The notes under the pieces are model-generated. The model saw only the letters and a program-made list of their open reading frames with translations, searched no databases and was not told the DNA's origin. Shown in pieces: positions 1-7,198 of a stretch of 11,885 nucleotides of DNA. Source of the DNA: Pseudomonadota bacterium (lineage in GTDB: Bacteria; Pseudomonadota; Gammaproteobacteria; Pseudomonadales; UBA5518); contig CAUJIL010000069.1 in assembly GCA_963204845.1 (NCBI GenBank), positions 1 through 11,885 of the forward strand. Reading direction: 5' to 3'. The translations under genes and the position numbers were made by a program. The first letter of the stretch is position 1. Each line of letters opens with the position of its first letter.

Positions 1-1501
1 ATTCGAGCCCGTGCGAGGCTTCCCAGACCCGGTCTGTCGCGGGGCGCCCGCCGCGTATGCAGCGAATCACCACGTACAGGAAGATCAGCTGCGAGAAGCC
101 GGTGACGTACGCGCCGATGCTCGACAGCATGTTGAAGTCCGCGAACTGCAGCGCGTAGTCGGGGATGCGGCGCGGCATGCCGGCAAGGCCGACGAAGTGC
201 ATCGGGAAGAACGCGAGGTTCACGCCGATGAAGGTCAGCCAGAAATGCGCCTTGCTGAGCGTCTCGTCGTACATGTGGCCGGTCCACTTCGGCAACCAGT
301 AGTAGACGCCGCAGTAGATCGAGAACAGCGCGCCCTGGACCAGCACGTAATGGAAATGCGCGACGACGAAGTAGGTGTCGTGGTACTGGAAGTCGAGCGG
401 CGCCATCGCGAGCATGATTCCCGAGAAGCCGCCGATCGTGAACAGCACGATGAACGCGATCGCGAACAGCATCGGCGTCTCGAAGCTGAGCGAACCGCGG
501 AACATCGTGGTAACCCAGTTGAACACCTTCACGCCGGTCGGCACCGCGATCAGCATCGTCGCGTACATGAAGAACAGCTCGCCGGCGATCGGCATGCCGA
601 CCGTGAACATGTGGTGCGCCCACACGATGAAGCTCAGGAACGCGATCGAGGCCGTCGCATAGACCATCGAGGTGTAGCCGAACAGCGGCTTGCGCGCGAA
701 AGTCGGCAGCACCTCGCTGATCACGCCGAAGGCCGGCAGGATCATGATGTAGACCTCGGGATGACCGAAGAACCAGAACACGTGCTGGAACAGCACCGGG
801 TCGCCGCCGCCGGCGGCGCTGAAGAAGCTGGTGCCGAAGTGGATGTCGAACAGCATCATCGTGACCACGCCGGCGAGCACCGGCATCACGGCGATCAGCA
901 GGAAGGCGGTGATCAGCCAGGTCCAGGCGAACATCGGCATCTTCATGTACGTCATGCCGGGTGCGCGCATGTTGATGATGGTGGCGATCACGTTGATCGC
1001 GCCCATGATCGAGGACATGCCCATCAGGTGCACGCCGAAGATGAAGAACGTGACCGAGGACGGCGCGTACGCAGTCGACAGCGGCGCGTAGAACGTCCAG
1101 CCGAAGTTGGGGGCGCCGGCCTCGCTGAAGAGCGTCGCGACCAGCATCGCGAACGCGAACGGCAGGATCCAGAAGCTCCAGTTGTTCATGCGCGGCAACG
1201 CCATGTCGGGCGCGCCGATCATCAACGGGATCATCCAGTTGGCGAGTCCCACCCACGCCGGCATGATTGCGCCGAAGACCATCACCAGGCCGTGCATGGT
1301 CGTCATCTGGTTGAAGAATTCCGGCTTCACGAACTGCAACCCGGGCTGGAACAGCTCGGTGCGGATCACGAGCGCGAACAGGCCGCCGACGATGAACATC
1401 GTGAAGCTGAACCACAGGTACAGCGTGCCGATGTCCTTGTGGTTGGTCGTGAACAACCAGCGCCCGATTCCTTTCGCCGGGCCGTGGTGATCTGCTGCCA
1501 T
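1..1501 (-). CDS. coxA: Cytochrome c oxidase subunit I (aa3/caa3 type), 3' end cut by window edge
   Basis: This is the catalytic subunit of the haem-copper terminal oxidase in the inner membrane, which reduces O2 to water and pumps protons. The first 500 residues are visible; the family usually has about 530, so only a short C-terminus is missing. The low-spin haem a ligands are H70 and H384 and the haem a3 ligand is H382 (in HDTYFVVAHFHYVL). The CuB ligands are H247, H296 and H297, with the cross-linked tyrosine Y251 in GHPEVY. The D-channel residues D99 and E249 and the K-channel K325 are all present, which indicates an A1-type oxidase. The ATG at 1501 follows a GAGGAA ribosome-binding site (1509-1514) with a 7-nt spacer and lies 16 nt after the coxB stop, so the two genes form an operon. 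Subunit III and assembly genes probably follow beyond the left edge. The symbol ctaD is equivalent. Confidence 0.97.
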   Translation of the reverse strand, partial: MAADHHGPAKGIGRWLFTTNHKDIGTLYLWFSFTMFIVGGLFALVIRTELFQPGLQFVKPEFFNQMTTMHGLVMVFGAIMPAWVGLANWMIPLMIGAPDMALPRMNNWSFWILPFAFAMLVATLFSEAGAPNFGWTFYAPLSTAYAPSSVTFFIFGVHLMGMSSIMGAINVIATIINMRAPGMTYMKMPMFAWTWLITAFLLIAVMPVLAGVVTMMLFDIHFGTSFFSAAGGGDPVLFQHVFWFFGHPEVYIMILPAFGVISEVLPTFARKPLFGYTSMVYATASIAFLSFIVWAHHMFTVGMPIAGELFFMYATMLIAVPTGVKVFNWVTTMFRGSLSFETPMLFAIAFIVLFTIGGFSGIMLAMAPLDFQYHDTYFVVAHFHYVLVQGALFSIYCGVYYWLPKWTGHMYDETLSKAHFWLTFIGVNLAFFPMHFVGLAGMPRRIPDYALQFADFNMLSSIGAYVTGFSQLIFLYVVIRCIRGGRPATDRVWEASHGLE

Positions 1502-1517
1502 GTCGCTGTTCCTCGAA

Positions 1518-2678
1518 TTATTCGGATTGTTCGAAGCGGGCGACGTCGCTCGGCTGCACCATGTCGCCGGTGTCGTTGCCCCAGGCATTGCGCTCGTAGG
1601 TGATCACCGCGGCCAGGTCCGCGTGCCCGAGCTGGGCGGCGAAGGCTGCCATCGCGGTGGCCGCCTTGCCGTTCAACACGATGTCGAGGTGCTGCTCGAG
1701 CGGACCGGTGGCGATCGCGCTGCCCTTCAGCGCCGGGAACGCCGGCGGCACGCCCTCGCCGTTCGGCTGGTGGCAGGCCGCGCAGCTGCGCGCGTAGACC
1801 GCTTCCCCGCGCTGCATCAACTCGTCCATCGTCAGCGTCTGCGCGGCCAGCGCACGTTCCTGCTCGGCGCGCGCGCGGCGCGCACCCAGCCAGCTCTCGA
1901 ACTGCTGCTCGTCGACCACCTCGACCACGATCGGCATGAAGCCGTGGTCCTTGCCGCACAGTTCGGCGCACTGCCCGCGATAGGTGCCGGTGCGCTCGAC
2001 CCGCGTCCAGGTCTCGTTGATGAAGCCGGGAATCGCGTCCTTCTTGACGCCGAGCTGCGGCACCCACCACGAATGGATCACGTCGGCGGCAGTGACCAGG
2101 AAGCGGACCTTCCTGCCGGCCGGGATGACCAGCGGTTCGTCGACCTCGAGCAGGTAGTTCTCGCCCTTCGGTGGGACCTGCTGCACGCCGATGGTGTCCC
2201 AGGATTCGCGCGGGGTGGACAGCGAGGAGAAGAACGCCACCCCCTGGTCGAGGTACTCGTATTTCCACTTCCACTGGTAGCCGGTGATCATCACGTCGAG
2301 CTCGGCCTCGTCGGCGTCGTAGATCGACAGCAGCGTGTTGGTGGCGGGCGCGGCGAACGTCAGCAGGATCAGGAACGGGGCGATCGTCCACGCGACCTCG
2401 AGGGGGGTGCTCTCGTGGAAGTTCGATGCCACCGCGCCCTTCGACTTGCGATGCGCGAAGATCGACCAGAACATCACGCCGAACACCACCACGCCGATCG
2501 CGACGCACACCCACAGCGTGTACATGTGCAGATCGTAGATGGCCTGGCTGACGGTGGTCACACCCGGACTCAGGTTGATCGACGAAGCGGGCTGCTCGGC
2601 GGCCTGCGCGTGGCCGGCGCACGCGAGCACGATGCCTGCGAGCGCCCGCCTGCCTCGACGTCTGGATTCGGACAGCAT
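1518..2678 (-). CDS. coxB: Cytochrome c oxidase subunit II with fused C-terminal cytochrome c domain
   Basis: This 386-residue subunit takes electrons from the cytochrome c pool and passes them through its CuA centre to subunit I. It has an N-terminal signal sequence (about 1-26, ending AQA), two transmembrane helices (about 52-74 and 95-117) and the aromatic GYQWKWKYEY stretch at 133-142. The periplasmic CuA domain has ligands H202, C237, E239, C241, H245 and M248. Residues 288-365 form a class I cytochrome c domain with haem motif CAACH (C299, C302, H303) and probable axial M343. This fused haem makes it a caa3-type subunit, so the protein carries its own electron entry haem. I chose the ATG at 2678 because AAAGGAGA lies 10 nt upstream and a plausible signal peptide begins there; an in-frame start 45 bp further upstream is less likely. 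A promoter with an FNR-type box precedes the gene. Confidence 0.96.
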   Translation of the reverse strand: MLSESRRRGRRALAGIVLACAGHAQAAEQPASSINLSPGVTTVSQAIYDLHMYTLWVCVAIGVVVFGVMFWSIFAHRKSKGAVASNFHESTPLEVAWTIAPFLILLTFAAPATNTLLSIYDADEAELDVMITGYQWKWKYEYLDQGVAFFSSLSTPRESWDTIGVQQVPPKGENYLLEVDEPLVIPAGRKVRFLVTAADVIHSWWVPQLGVKKDAIPGFINETWTRVERTGTYRGQCAELCGKDHGFMPIVVEVVDEQQFESWLGARRARAEQERALAAQTLTMDELMQRGEAVYARSCAACHQPNGEGVPPAFPALKGSAIATGPLEQHLDIVLNGKAATAMAAFAAQLGHADLAAVITYERNAWGNDTGDMVQPSDVARFEQSE

Positions 2679-2701
2679 GCTCCGGGGTCTCCTTTCTTGT
2701 T

Positions 2702-2737
2702 GGATCGAGTCCGCGCCGCGCAAACGGCGCCGAATCC
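2702..2737 (-). other. Hairpin in the coxB 5' leader
   Basis: The leader between the predicted transcription start (near 2801) and coxB is about 120 nt. It contains GCGCCG (2713-2718) and CGGCGC (2725-2730) separated by 6 nt, flanked by the outer pair GGAT (2702-2705) and ATCC (2734-2737). The inner stem is perfect and the outer one is separated by bulges. It ends about 8 nt before the ribosome-binding site, so it could influence mRNA stability or ribosome access. In DNA this GC-rich a 6-bp stem may be chance. Confidence 0.3.
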
Positions 2738-2807
2738 CGCAATCCGACCCGGGAGAGCACTGCTATGGTGTCGAGGTTATCGCCACCGGTTCGGGTCGGC
2801 AGCGGCA

Positions 2808-2837
2808 GTTATAGACGATTACATTGATCCAGATCAA
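2808..2837 (-). promoter_or_regulatory. Predicted sigma-70-type promoter of coxBA
   Basis: On the minus strand TTGATC (2832-2837) and TATAAC (2808-2813) are separated by 18 bp and resemble -35 and -10 hexamers. This is the most AT-rich stretch in a very GC-rich window. Transcription would start near 2801. An 8-bp AT-rich palindrome GAATATTC at 2849-2856 lies just upstream. The assignment rests on consensus matching only. Confidence 0.55.
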
Positions 2838-2840
2838 TGT
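2821..2840. promoter_or_regulatory. FNR/ANR-family binding site upstream of coxBA
   Basis: The sequence ACATTGAT-N4-ATCAATGT is a perfect palindrome with 8-bp arms. Its core, TTGAT-N4-ATCAA (2824-2837), matches the FNR/ANR/Dnr consensus exactly. The centre is at 2830.5, about 30 bp upstream of the predicted start, and the site covers the -35 hexamer and part of the spacer. FNR-family boxes centred near -41.5 usually activate, whereas this placement would block RNA polymerase. I therefore infer repression of the caa3 oxidase at low oxygen. No regulator gene is in the window. Confidence 0.8.
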
Positions 2841-2862
2841 GTCGCTGTGAATATTCCGCGGT

Positions 2863-3087
2863 TCACGGATCGACGAACCGCACGGCCTGCGTGTCGTCGG
2901 CCGTCTGGCCGAGTCCGCGCGCATATTCCGGGCTGCCCGGTGCGGCGTCACGCGCACGGCTGTCACGGAATCCGCAGGCTACGCATTCACAAACCATCTG
3001 CGCGTCGTCGGCGGCCACGAACAGCTTGTCGACGCCGCCGCACGACGGACATACCGCCCCGGCAATGAACCGGCGTGCCGCGCTCAT
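2863..3087 (-). CDS. yheV: YheV-family small zinc-ribbon protein
   Basis: This 74-residue protein matches the YheV family of probable metal-binding proteins, whose function is unknown. The N-terminus RRFIAGAVCPSC closely resembles the same region of E. coli YheV (about 66 residues). Two cysteine pairs, C13-x2-C16 and C35-x2-C38, form the expected zinc ribbon; C33 is an extra cysteine. The C-terminal tail is slightly longer than usual and acidic. The ATG at 3087 overlaps the stop of the aroE-GNAT gene (ATGA, 4 nt), and AGGGGA lies 9 nt upstream, so translation is probably coupled to that gene. No terminator is visible between yheV and the cox promoter. Confidence 0.85.
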   Translation of the reverse strand: MSAARRFIAGAVCPSCGGVDKLFVAADDAQMVCECVACGFRDSRARDAAPGSPEYARGLGQTADDTQAVRFVDP

Positions 3088-4388
3088 GGTGCTCGTTCCC
3101 CTGTGTCGTTCGCGTGCAGATCGAGTTCCCAGTAGACCACATCGTCGAGCGGGTTGTCGTAATACGCGGCGCAGCGGCGAAAACCGAGGCTGGTATACAG
3201 CGCCATCGCCTCGCGCAGCCGTCCCAGCGTGTCGAGCCGCATCGCGCGGTGGCCCGCGGCACGCGCGGCTGCGATCGCGGCGCACGCCAGTGCCCGTCCG
3301 GTGCCGCCGCCGCGATACGCCGGGCGCACCCACAGCCGCTTCATCTCGCAGGCGCCGTCGCCCAGCGGACGCACGGCCACGCAACCCGCGGGCTCCTCGC
3401 CACAGCAGGCGAGCAACAGTGCTCCGGCCGGCGGGGCGTAGTCGCCGGGGAGGGTTGCCAGTTCGGCCTCGAAACCCTGGAAACACAGATCCACGCCCAG
3501 CCACTGCCGGTATTCCCGAAACAGCGTCGCCGCGATCGCGTGGTCGGCAGCGCCGGCCGCGGTGCGGATGCGCACGCCGCGGCGCAGGTCGCGGACGAGT
3601 TCGCCGGTCGAAGGGCGCACGCCGCGCCACAGCAGGAAGGCCTCGGCCGCCTGTTCGACCAGCATGCCCAGGCCGTCGGCGCAGGCACGCGCGCCGGACG
3701 CGGCGGCGCGCGCGAGGAACGGCGTGGGCCCGTCGGCGTAGGCCATGTCGTAACAGGCCACACCGGCGAGCAGCGTCTCGGGCACCGGCGGTACCTCGTC
3801 GTGCAGGCTGGCGCTGGTGCCGTTGATCACGAGGTCGAAGCGGCCGGCACCGGCGAGCGCGTCGTAGCCACAACCTCGGACCGGGCCCGCGTCACCGAAT
3901 GCGATGGCGAGCTCCTGCGCGCGCGCGGGCGTGCGGTTCACGATCGTGATCGACGCCGGTGCCTGCTCCAGCAGCGGTCCCAGCACGCCACGCACGGCGC
4001 CCCCGGCACCGAGCAGCAGCACCCGCGCACCGGCGAGCGGCCAGCCGAGGTTGTGGACCAGGTCGCGCACCAAGCCCGGCCCATCGGTGTTGTCACCGTG
4101 GATCGCACCGTCGGCGATCCACAGCGTGTTCACGGCGCCGGCCTGCGCGGCGCGCGGGCTCAGGTGCCGGGCGAAACGGCAGGCATCGAGCTTGAACGGC
4201 ACCGTCACGTTCATGCCCTTGCCGCCGTCGGCGAAGAATTGGTGCGCGGCCCGGGCGAAGCCACCGAGCGGCACCAGCAGCCGCCGGTACTCCATGTCCT
4301 GGCCGGTCGCGAGCGCGAAACGCGTGTGGATCAGCGGCGAGCGCGAATGCGCAACCGGGTTGCCGGCAACGACGTAACGGTCGCTCAT
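3084..4388 (-). CDS. aroE: Shikimate dehydrogenase fused to a GNAT acetyltransferase
   Basis: This 434-residue protein joins two complete enzymes. Residues 1-271 are NADP-dependent shikimate dehydrogenase, which reduces 3-dehydroshikimate to shikimate in aromatic amino acid synthesis. The shikimate-binding S15 and S17 (SRS), catalytic K66 and D102 (in NTDG), N87, the GAGGAV nucleotide loop (127-132), the NADP motif NRT (151-153) and Q246 are all present. Residues 272-434 (163 residues, a normal length for a free-standing protein) are a GNAT domain with the acetyl-CoA motif R359-x-x-G362-x-G364 and the family-typical EMKRLWV and LYTSLGF stretches. No stop or frame change separates them. A GTG at 3573-3575 could act as an internal start for the GNAT part but lacks a clear ribosome-binding site. 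The gene starts 25 nt after the hemF stop, also without a strong ribosome-binding site, and overlaps yheV. The GNAT substrate is unknown. Confidence 0.92.
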   Translation of the reverse strand: MSDRYVVAGNPVAHSRSPLIHTRFALATGQDMEYRRLLVPLGGFARAAHQFFADGGKGMNVTVPFKLDACRFARHLSPRAAQAGAVNTLWIADGAIHGDNTDGPGLVRDLVHNLGWPLAGARVLLLGAGGAVRGVLGPLLEQAPASITIVNRTPARAQELAIAFGDAGPVRGCGYDALAGAGRFDLVINGTSASLHDEVPPVPETLLAGVACYDMAYADGPTPFLARAAASGARACADGLGMLVEQAAEAFLLWRGVRPSTGELVRDLRRGVRIRTAAGAADHAIAATLFREYRQWLGVDLCFQGFEAELATLPGDYAPPAGALLLACCGEEPAGCVAVRPLGDGACEMKRLWVRPAYRGGGTGRALACAAIAAARAAGHRAMRLDTLGRLREAMALYTSLGFRRCAAYYDNPLDDVVYWELDLHANDTGERAP

Positions 4389-4413
4389 AGCAGATCGTCC
4401 GCGTGCTGCCGTC

Positions 4414-5316
4414 TCATACCCACTCCCTGGGCTGCAGGAAGTCCGCGAGCAACCCGGCCTCCGGGCTGCCCGGTTCGGCGTGCCAGTCGTAGTCCCAGCG
4501 CACCAGCGGCGGCAGCGACATCAGGATCGACTCGGTGCGCCCGCCCGACTGCAGGCCGAACAGGGTGCCGCGATCGTGCACCAGGTTGAACTCGACGTAG
4601 CGCCCCCTGCGGTACAGCTGGAAATCGCGCTCGCGCTGCCCCCAGGGCAGCGGGGCACGCCGCTGCACGATCGGCGCGTAGGCGTCGAGGTACGAGTCCC
4701 CGACGGCACGCAGGAATTCGAAGCAGCGCGCAAAACCCCCGTGGTCGAGGTCGTCGAAGAACAGCCCGCCGATGCCTCGCGGCTCGCCGCGATGCTTCAG
4801 GTAGAAGTATTCGTCGCACCAGCGCTTGAAGCGCGGATGCACCCCGGCGCCGAACGGTTCGCAGGCTCGCCGCGCGACCCGGTGCCAGTGCTCGCAGTCG
4901 TCCACGAAGCCGTAGTACGGCGTCAGGTCGTAGCCGCCGCCGAACCACCAGACCGGCTCCTCGCCGGGCCGCGTGGCCACGAAGCAGCGCACGTTCGCAT
5001 GCGAGGTCGGCACGTAGGGATTCAACGGATGCACGACCAGCGAGACACCGGTGGCCGTGAAGGCCCGGCCGGCGAGCTCGGGCCGGCGCGCGGTGGCCGA
5101 CGCCGGCAGCGCAGTACCTTCGATGCGCGAGAAGTTCACGCCGGCCTTCTCGAACACGCGCCCGCTTTCGAGCACGCGCGTGATACCGCCACCTCCGGCA
5201 GCGCGCTCCCACACGTCCTCGCGAAACCGCACCTCGCCATCGAGCGCCTCCAGTCCGGCGCACAGCCGGTCCTGCAGTTCGCGCAGGTAGCGCTCCACCG
5301 CCTCCACGTCGACCAT
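4414..5316 (-). CDS. hemF: Oxygen-dependent coproporphyrinogen III oxidase
   Basis: HemF uses O2 to decarboxylate two propionates of coproporphyrinogen III, giving protoporphyrinogen IX in haem synthesis in the cytoplasm. The protein has 300 residues, against 299 in E. coli. Four histidines known to matter in the E. coli enzyme are found at the same numbers here: H96, H106, H145 and H175. The family signature FGGGYDLTPYYGF spans 125-137, and GIGGLFFDD (181-189) is also typical. I chose the ATG at 5316 because it gives the family length and an N-terminus like known HemF; an in-frame start 75 bp upstream would extend into the intergenic region. The gene lies 49 nt after tsaC and 25 nt before aroE, consistent with a shared transcript. 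Its haem product is needed by the oxidase encoded downstream. Confidence 0.97.
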   Translation of the reverse strand: MVDVEAVERYLRELQDRLCAGLEALDGEVRFREDVWERAAGGGGITRVLESGRVFEKAGVNFSRIEGTALPASATARRPELAGRAFTATGVSLVVHPLNPYVPTSHANVRCFVATRPGEEPVWWFGGGYDLTPYYGFVDDCEHWHRVARRACEPFGAGVHPRFKRWCDEYFYLKHRGEPRGIGGLFFDDLDHGGFARCFEFLRAVGDSYLDAYAPIVQRRAPLPWGQRERDFQLYRRGRYVEFNLVHDRGTLFGLQSGGRTESILMSLPPLVRWDYDWHAEPGSPEAGLLADFLQPREWV

Positions 5317-5365
5317 GGTCCCGTTCGTCCCCCTTCGGTGCTGTCCGGTGCAGATTACCGCCGCT

Positions 5366-5932
5366 TCAGCCGGCGCGCAGCTCACGGCCACTCACGGCGT
5401 CACGGATCGCGCTGGGCCCGCGCCGCCCCCCCAGTCGCCCGGGCAGCAGGTAATCGATGCCGGCGCGGAAATAACGTCGCACCGCCAGCGCACTGGACGC
5501 TGCCGCGCGTCCCTGGAGGTTCGCCGAAGTGGACAACAATGGCCCACCAAATGCCTCACAAAGGGCAGCAAACTGGTAGTGATCGCTTACACGCACAGCG
5601 ACGCTGCGATCCCTGCCGGTGATCCAGCGCGGCACATCGTCCGGCGCCGGAACGATCCACGTCACGGGCCCTGGCCAGCTGCGCAGGACGCTCGCGCGTT
5701 GCGCGTCGGCGAGCCGCTGCAGCAGCGGTAGCGCCTGCGGCACACTGCCAGCAACGAGGATGAAACCCTTGTCCGCGCGCCTGCCCTTGAGCCGCAGCAC
5801 CCGCGCCACGGCAATCGGATCGGCAGGATCGCAGGCCAGCCCCCAGACGCCTTCGGTGGCGTGCGCGATCACGCCGCCGGCGCGCAGCGCGCGCACGGCG
5901 CGCTCGAGGTGCAGGCGGTTCAACGGTGGCAC
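5366..5932 (-). CDS. tsaC: Threonylcarbamoyl-AMP synthase (GTG start)
   Basis: TsaC (YrdC/Sua5 family) makes threonylcarbamoyl-adenylate from threonine, bicarbonate and ATP, the first step of t6A modification at position 37 of ANN-decoding tRNAs. With the GTG at 5932 the protein has 188 residues, against 190 in E. coli. The ATEGVWGLACD stretch (25-35), KGRRADKGF (49-57), PGPVTWIVP (87-95), the nucleotide-binding STSAN (134-138) and the C-terminal GPSAIRDA (172-179) all match the family. The GTG is supported by GGAG (5940-5943) with a 7-nt spacer. A TTG 9 bp downstream is the other option, and a longer frame reaching back to 6106 would overlap dprA with residues unrelated to the family. It lies 95 nt after dprA, an order shared with Pseudomonas. 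Confidence 0.94.
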   Translation of the reverse strand: MPPLNRLHLERAVRALRAGGVIAHATEGVWGLACDPADPIAVARVLRLKGRRADKGFILVAGSVPQALPLLQRLADAQRASVLRSWPGPVTWIVPAPDDVPRWITGRDRSVAVRVSDHYQFAALCEAFGGPLLSTSANLQGRAAASSALAVRRYFRAGIDYLLPGRLGGRRGPSAIRDAVSGRELRAG

Positions 5933-6027
5933 CGTATCGCTCCGGGGTGTGGCAGGGCAACTTAGCCCAAGCGCACCGGCCTCACAAGCCACCGCGCGCC
6001 GGTCGCCGCCAGAGGAGGCTGCCGTGC

Positions 6028-7149
6028 TCAACGGGTGCGCACGTAACCTTCGCCACCGCTGGCGATCATCCCGCGCAGTTCGAGCCGGACCAGCGCGGCA
6101 GTGCACGCGGCGACGGCAAGTCCGCTGCGGCGCACGATCGCATCGGCCGGTGTGGCCACGAAGTCAGTCGCCTCGAGCACCCGCAGTTCATCGGCGTCCG
6201 GCCCGCCCGGCGACTCCCCGGCAGGCGGCACCACCGCGGCGGGCAGCGGTGCCGGTGCCCGGAAGCGGTCGCCCAGCGCGCGCAGCACGTCCTCGGCGGT
6301 CTCGACCAGTGCGGCGCCGTTGCGCAGCAGTTCGTGGCAGCCACGGCTCTGGCGGCTGCGCACCGGACCCGGCACGGCCATCACCTCGCGGTCCTGCTCG
6401 AGCGCACAGCGCGCGGTCAGCAGCGAACCGCTCGGCAACGCCGCCTCGACCACCAGCACACCCAGACTCAAGCCGCTGACGATCCGGTTGCGGCGCGGAA
6501 AGTTGCCCGGCTCGGGGCGGGTGCCGGGCGGGAACTCACTGACCAATGCTCCGCCGCCGTCGATCAGAGCGGATGCGAGTCGCCGGTGGCGCGCCGGGTA
6601 CACGTGGTCCGGTCCGCAACCGAGCACCGCGATGCTGCGCTCGCCGGCATCGACCGCGCCCTGATGCGCCGCGGCGTCGATGCCGATCGCAAGCCCGCTG
6701 GTGATGGTGAGCCCATACTTCGCGACGGCGCCTGCGATCTCGTGTGCCAGTTCACGCCCGGCGAACGTCGCACCGCGACTGCCGACGACCGCGAGCTGTG
6801 GTGTGGATAGCACGCCGAGCGCGCCTCTGACGAACAACAGCGGGGGCGGGCACGCAATATGGCGGAGCATTGCGGGATAGTGAGCACTGGCCAACGTCAG
6901 CACCGCGACCTGTTCGCGTGCCAGCCAGTCACAGACCGTGACGCTGCGCGCGGCAGGTTTGCCGTGCAACGCCAGCAGTTCCGCGATGGCCTCCTCGCGC
7001 AGTCCGAACGGACGCAGGCGCTCAGGACCCAGCTCCAGCGCGGCGGCGGCCGACCCGGCCAGCGCCTGCATCTTCATTACCGTGGCGGGCCCGACTCCGG
7101 GCAGGGCCAGCAGGGACAACAGGCAGCGGATCTCGTGCTGTTCGGACAT
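6028..7149 (-). CDS. dprA: DNA-processing protein DprA
   Basis: DprA (Smf) binds incoming single-stranded DNA in the cytoplasm and loads RecA during natural transformation. The 373-residue protein has a helical N-terminal domain (about 1-65) with a helix-hairpin-like LPGVGPATV, a Rossmann-fold core (about 75-290) and a C-terminal winged helix (about 315-373). Family motifs include VVGSRGAT (121-128), SGLAIGIDAAAH (151-162), FPRRNRIVSGLS (217-228) and SGSLLTA (240-246). The ATG at 7149 is favoured over one 33 bp upstream because GGAGG (7157-7161) precedes it with a 7-nt spacer. The gene follows tsaP after 72 nt that hold two hairpins. DprA is also present in many species not known to be competent, so its presence alone does not prove transformation. 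Confidence 0.96.
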   Translation of the reverse strand: MSEQHEIRCLLSLLALPGVGPATVMKMQALAGSAAAALELGPERLRPFGLREEAIAELLALHGKPAARSVTVCDWLAREQVAVLTLASAHYPAMLRHIACPPPLLFVRGALGVLSTPQLAVVGSRGATFAGRELAHEIAGAVAKYGLTITSGLAIGIDAAAHQGAVDAGERSIAVLGCGPDHVYPARHRRLASALIDGGGALVSEFPPGTRPEPGNFPRRNRIVSGLSLGVLVVEAALPSGSLLTARCALEQDREVMAVPGPVRSRQSRGCHELLRNGAALVETAEDVLRALGDRFRAPAPLPAAVVPPAGESPGGPDADELRVLEATDFVATPADAIVRRSGLAVAACTAALVRLELRGMIASGGEGYVRTR

Positions 7150-7172
7150 GGGGCGACCTCCGTGTCGCGCTG

Positions 7173-7193
7173 GCGCCGGCATCCTGCCGGCGC
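7173..7193. repeat. Perfect hairpin between tsaP and dprA (9-bp stem)
   Basis: GCGCCGGCA (7173-7181) and TGCCGGCGC (7185-7193) form a perfect 9-bp stem with a 3-nt loop. It lies 11 nt upstream of the dprA ribosome-binding site. There is no run of T on the minus-strand side, so it is not a standard intrinsic terminator. The shape (GC-rich imperfectly named REP-like unit, CCGGCAGGATGCCGG core on the minus strand) resembles REP elements, but membership of a repeat family cannot be shown from a single copy. Confidence 0.65.
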
Positions 7194-7198
7194 GGGGG

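Noticed and set aside
11..1603. A 530-codon open frame on the plus strand opposite coxA
   Set aside because: It is antisense to a gene with every catalytic residue of subunit I. Its arginine-, histidine- and glutamate-rich protein is typical of GC-rich shadow frames and matches no family.
2821..2840. The FNR box as a class II activator site
   Set aside because: For a centre at -41.5 the start would be near 2789, and the matching -10 region (about 2796-2801) is GC-rich, whereas a good TATAAC lies at 2808-2813.
1500..3068. A 522-codon plus-strand frame across coxB and the cox promoter
   Set aside because: It runs antisense to coxB and through the regulatory region, and has no recognisable domain.
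5933..6027. A regulatory element in the dprA-tsaC gap
   Set aside because: Only a 6-bp inverted pair (ACCGGC/GCCGGT) with a long loop is visible, which is expected by chance in this composition.
5933..6106. An upstream extension of tsaC to an ATG at 6106
   Set aside because: It would overlap dprA by 79 bp with residues unlike any TsaC, while GTG 5932 has a well-placed GGAG and gives the normal length.
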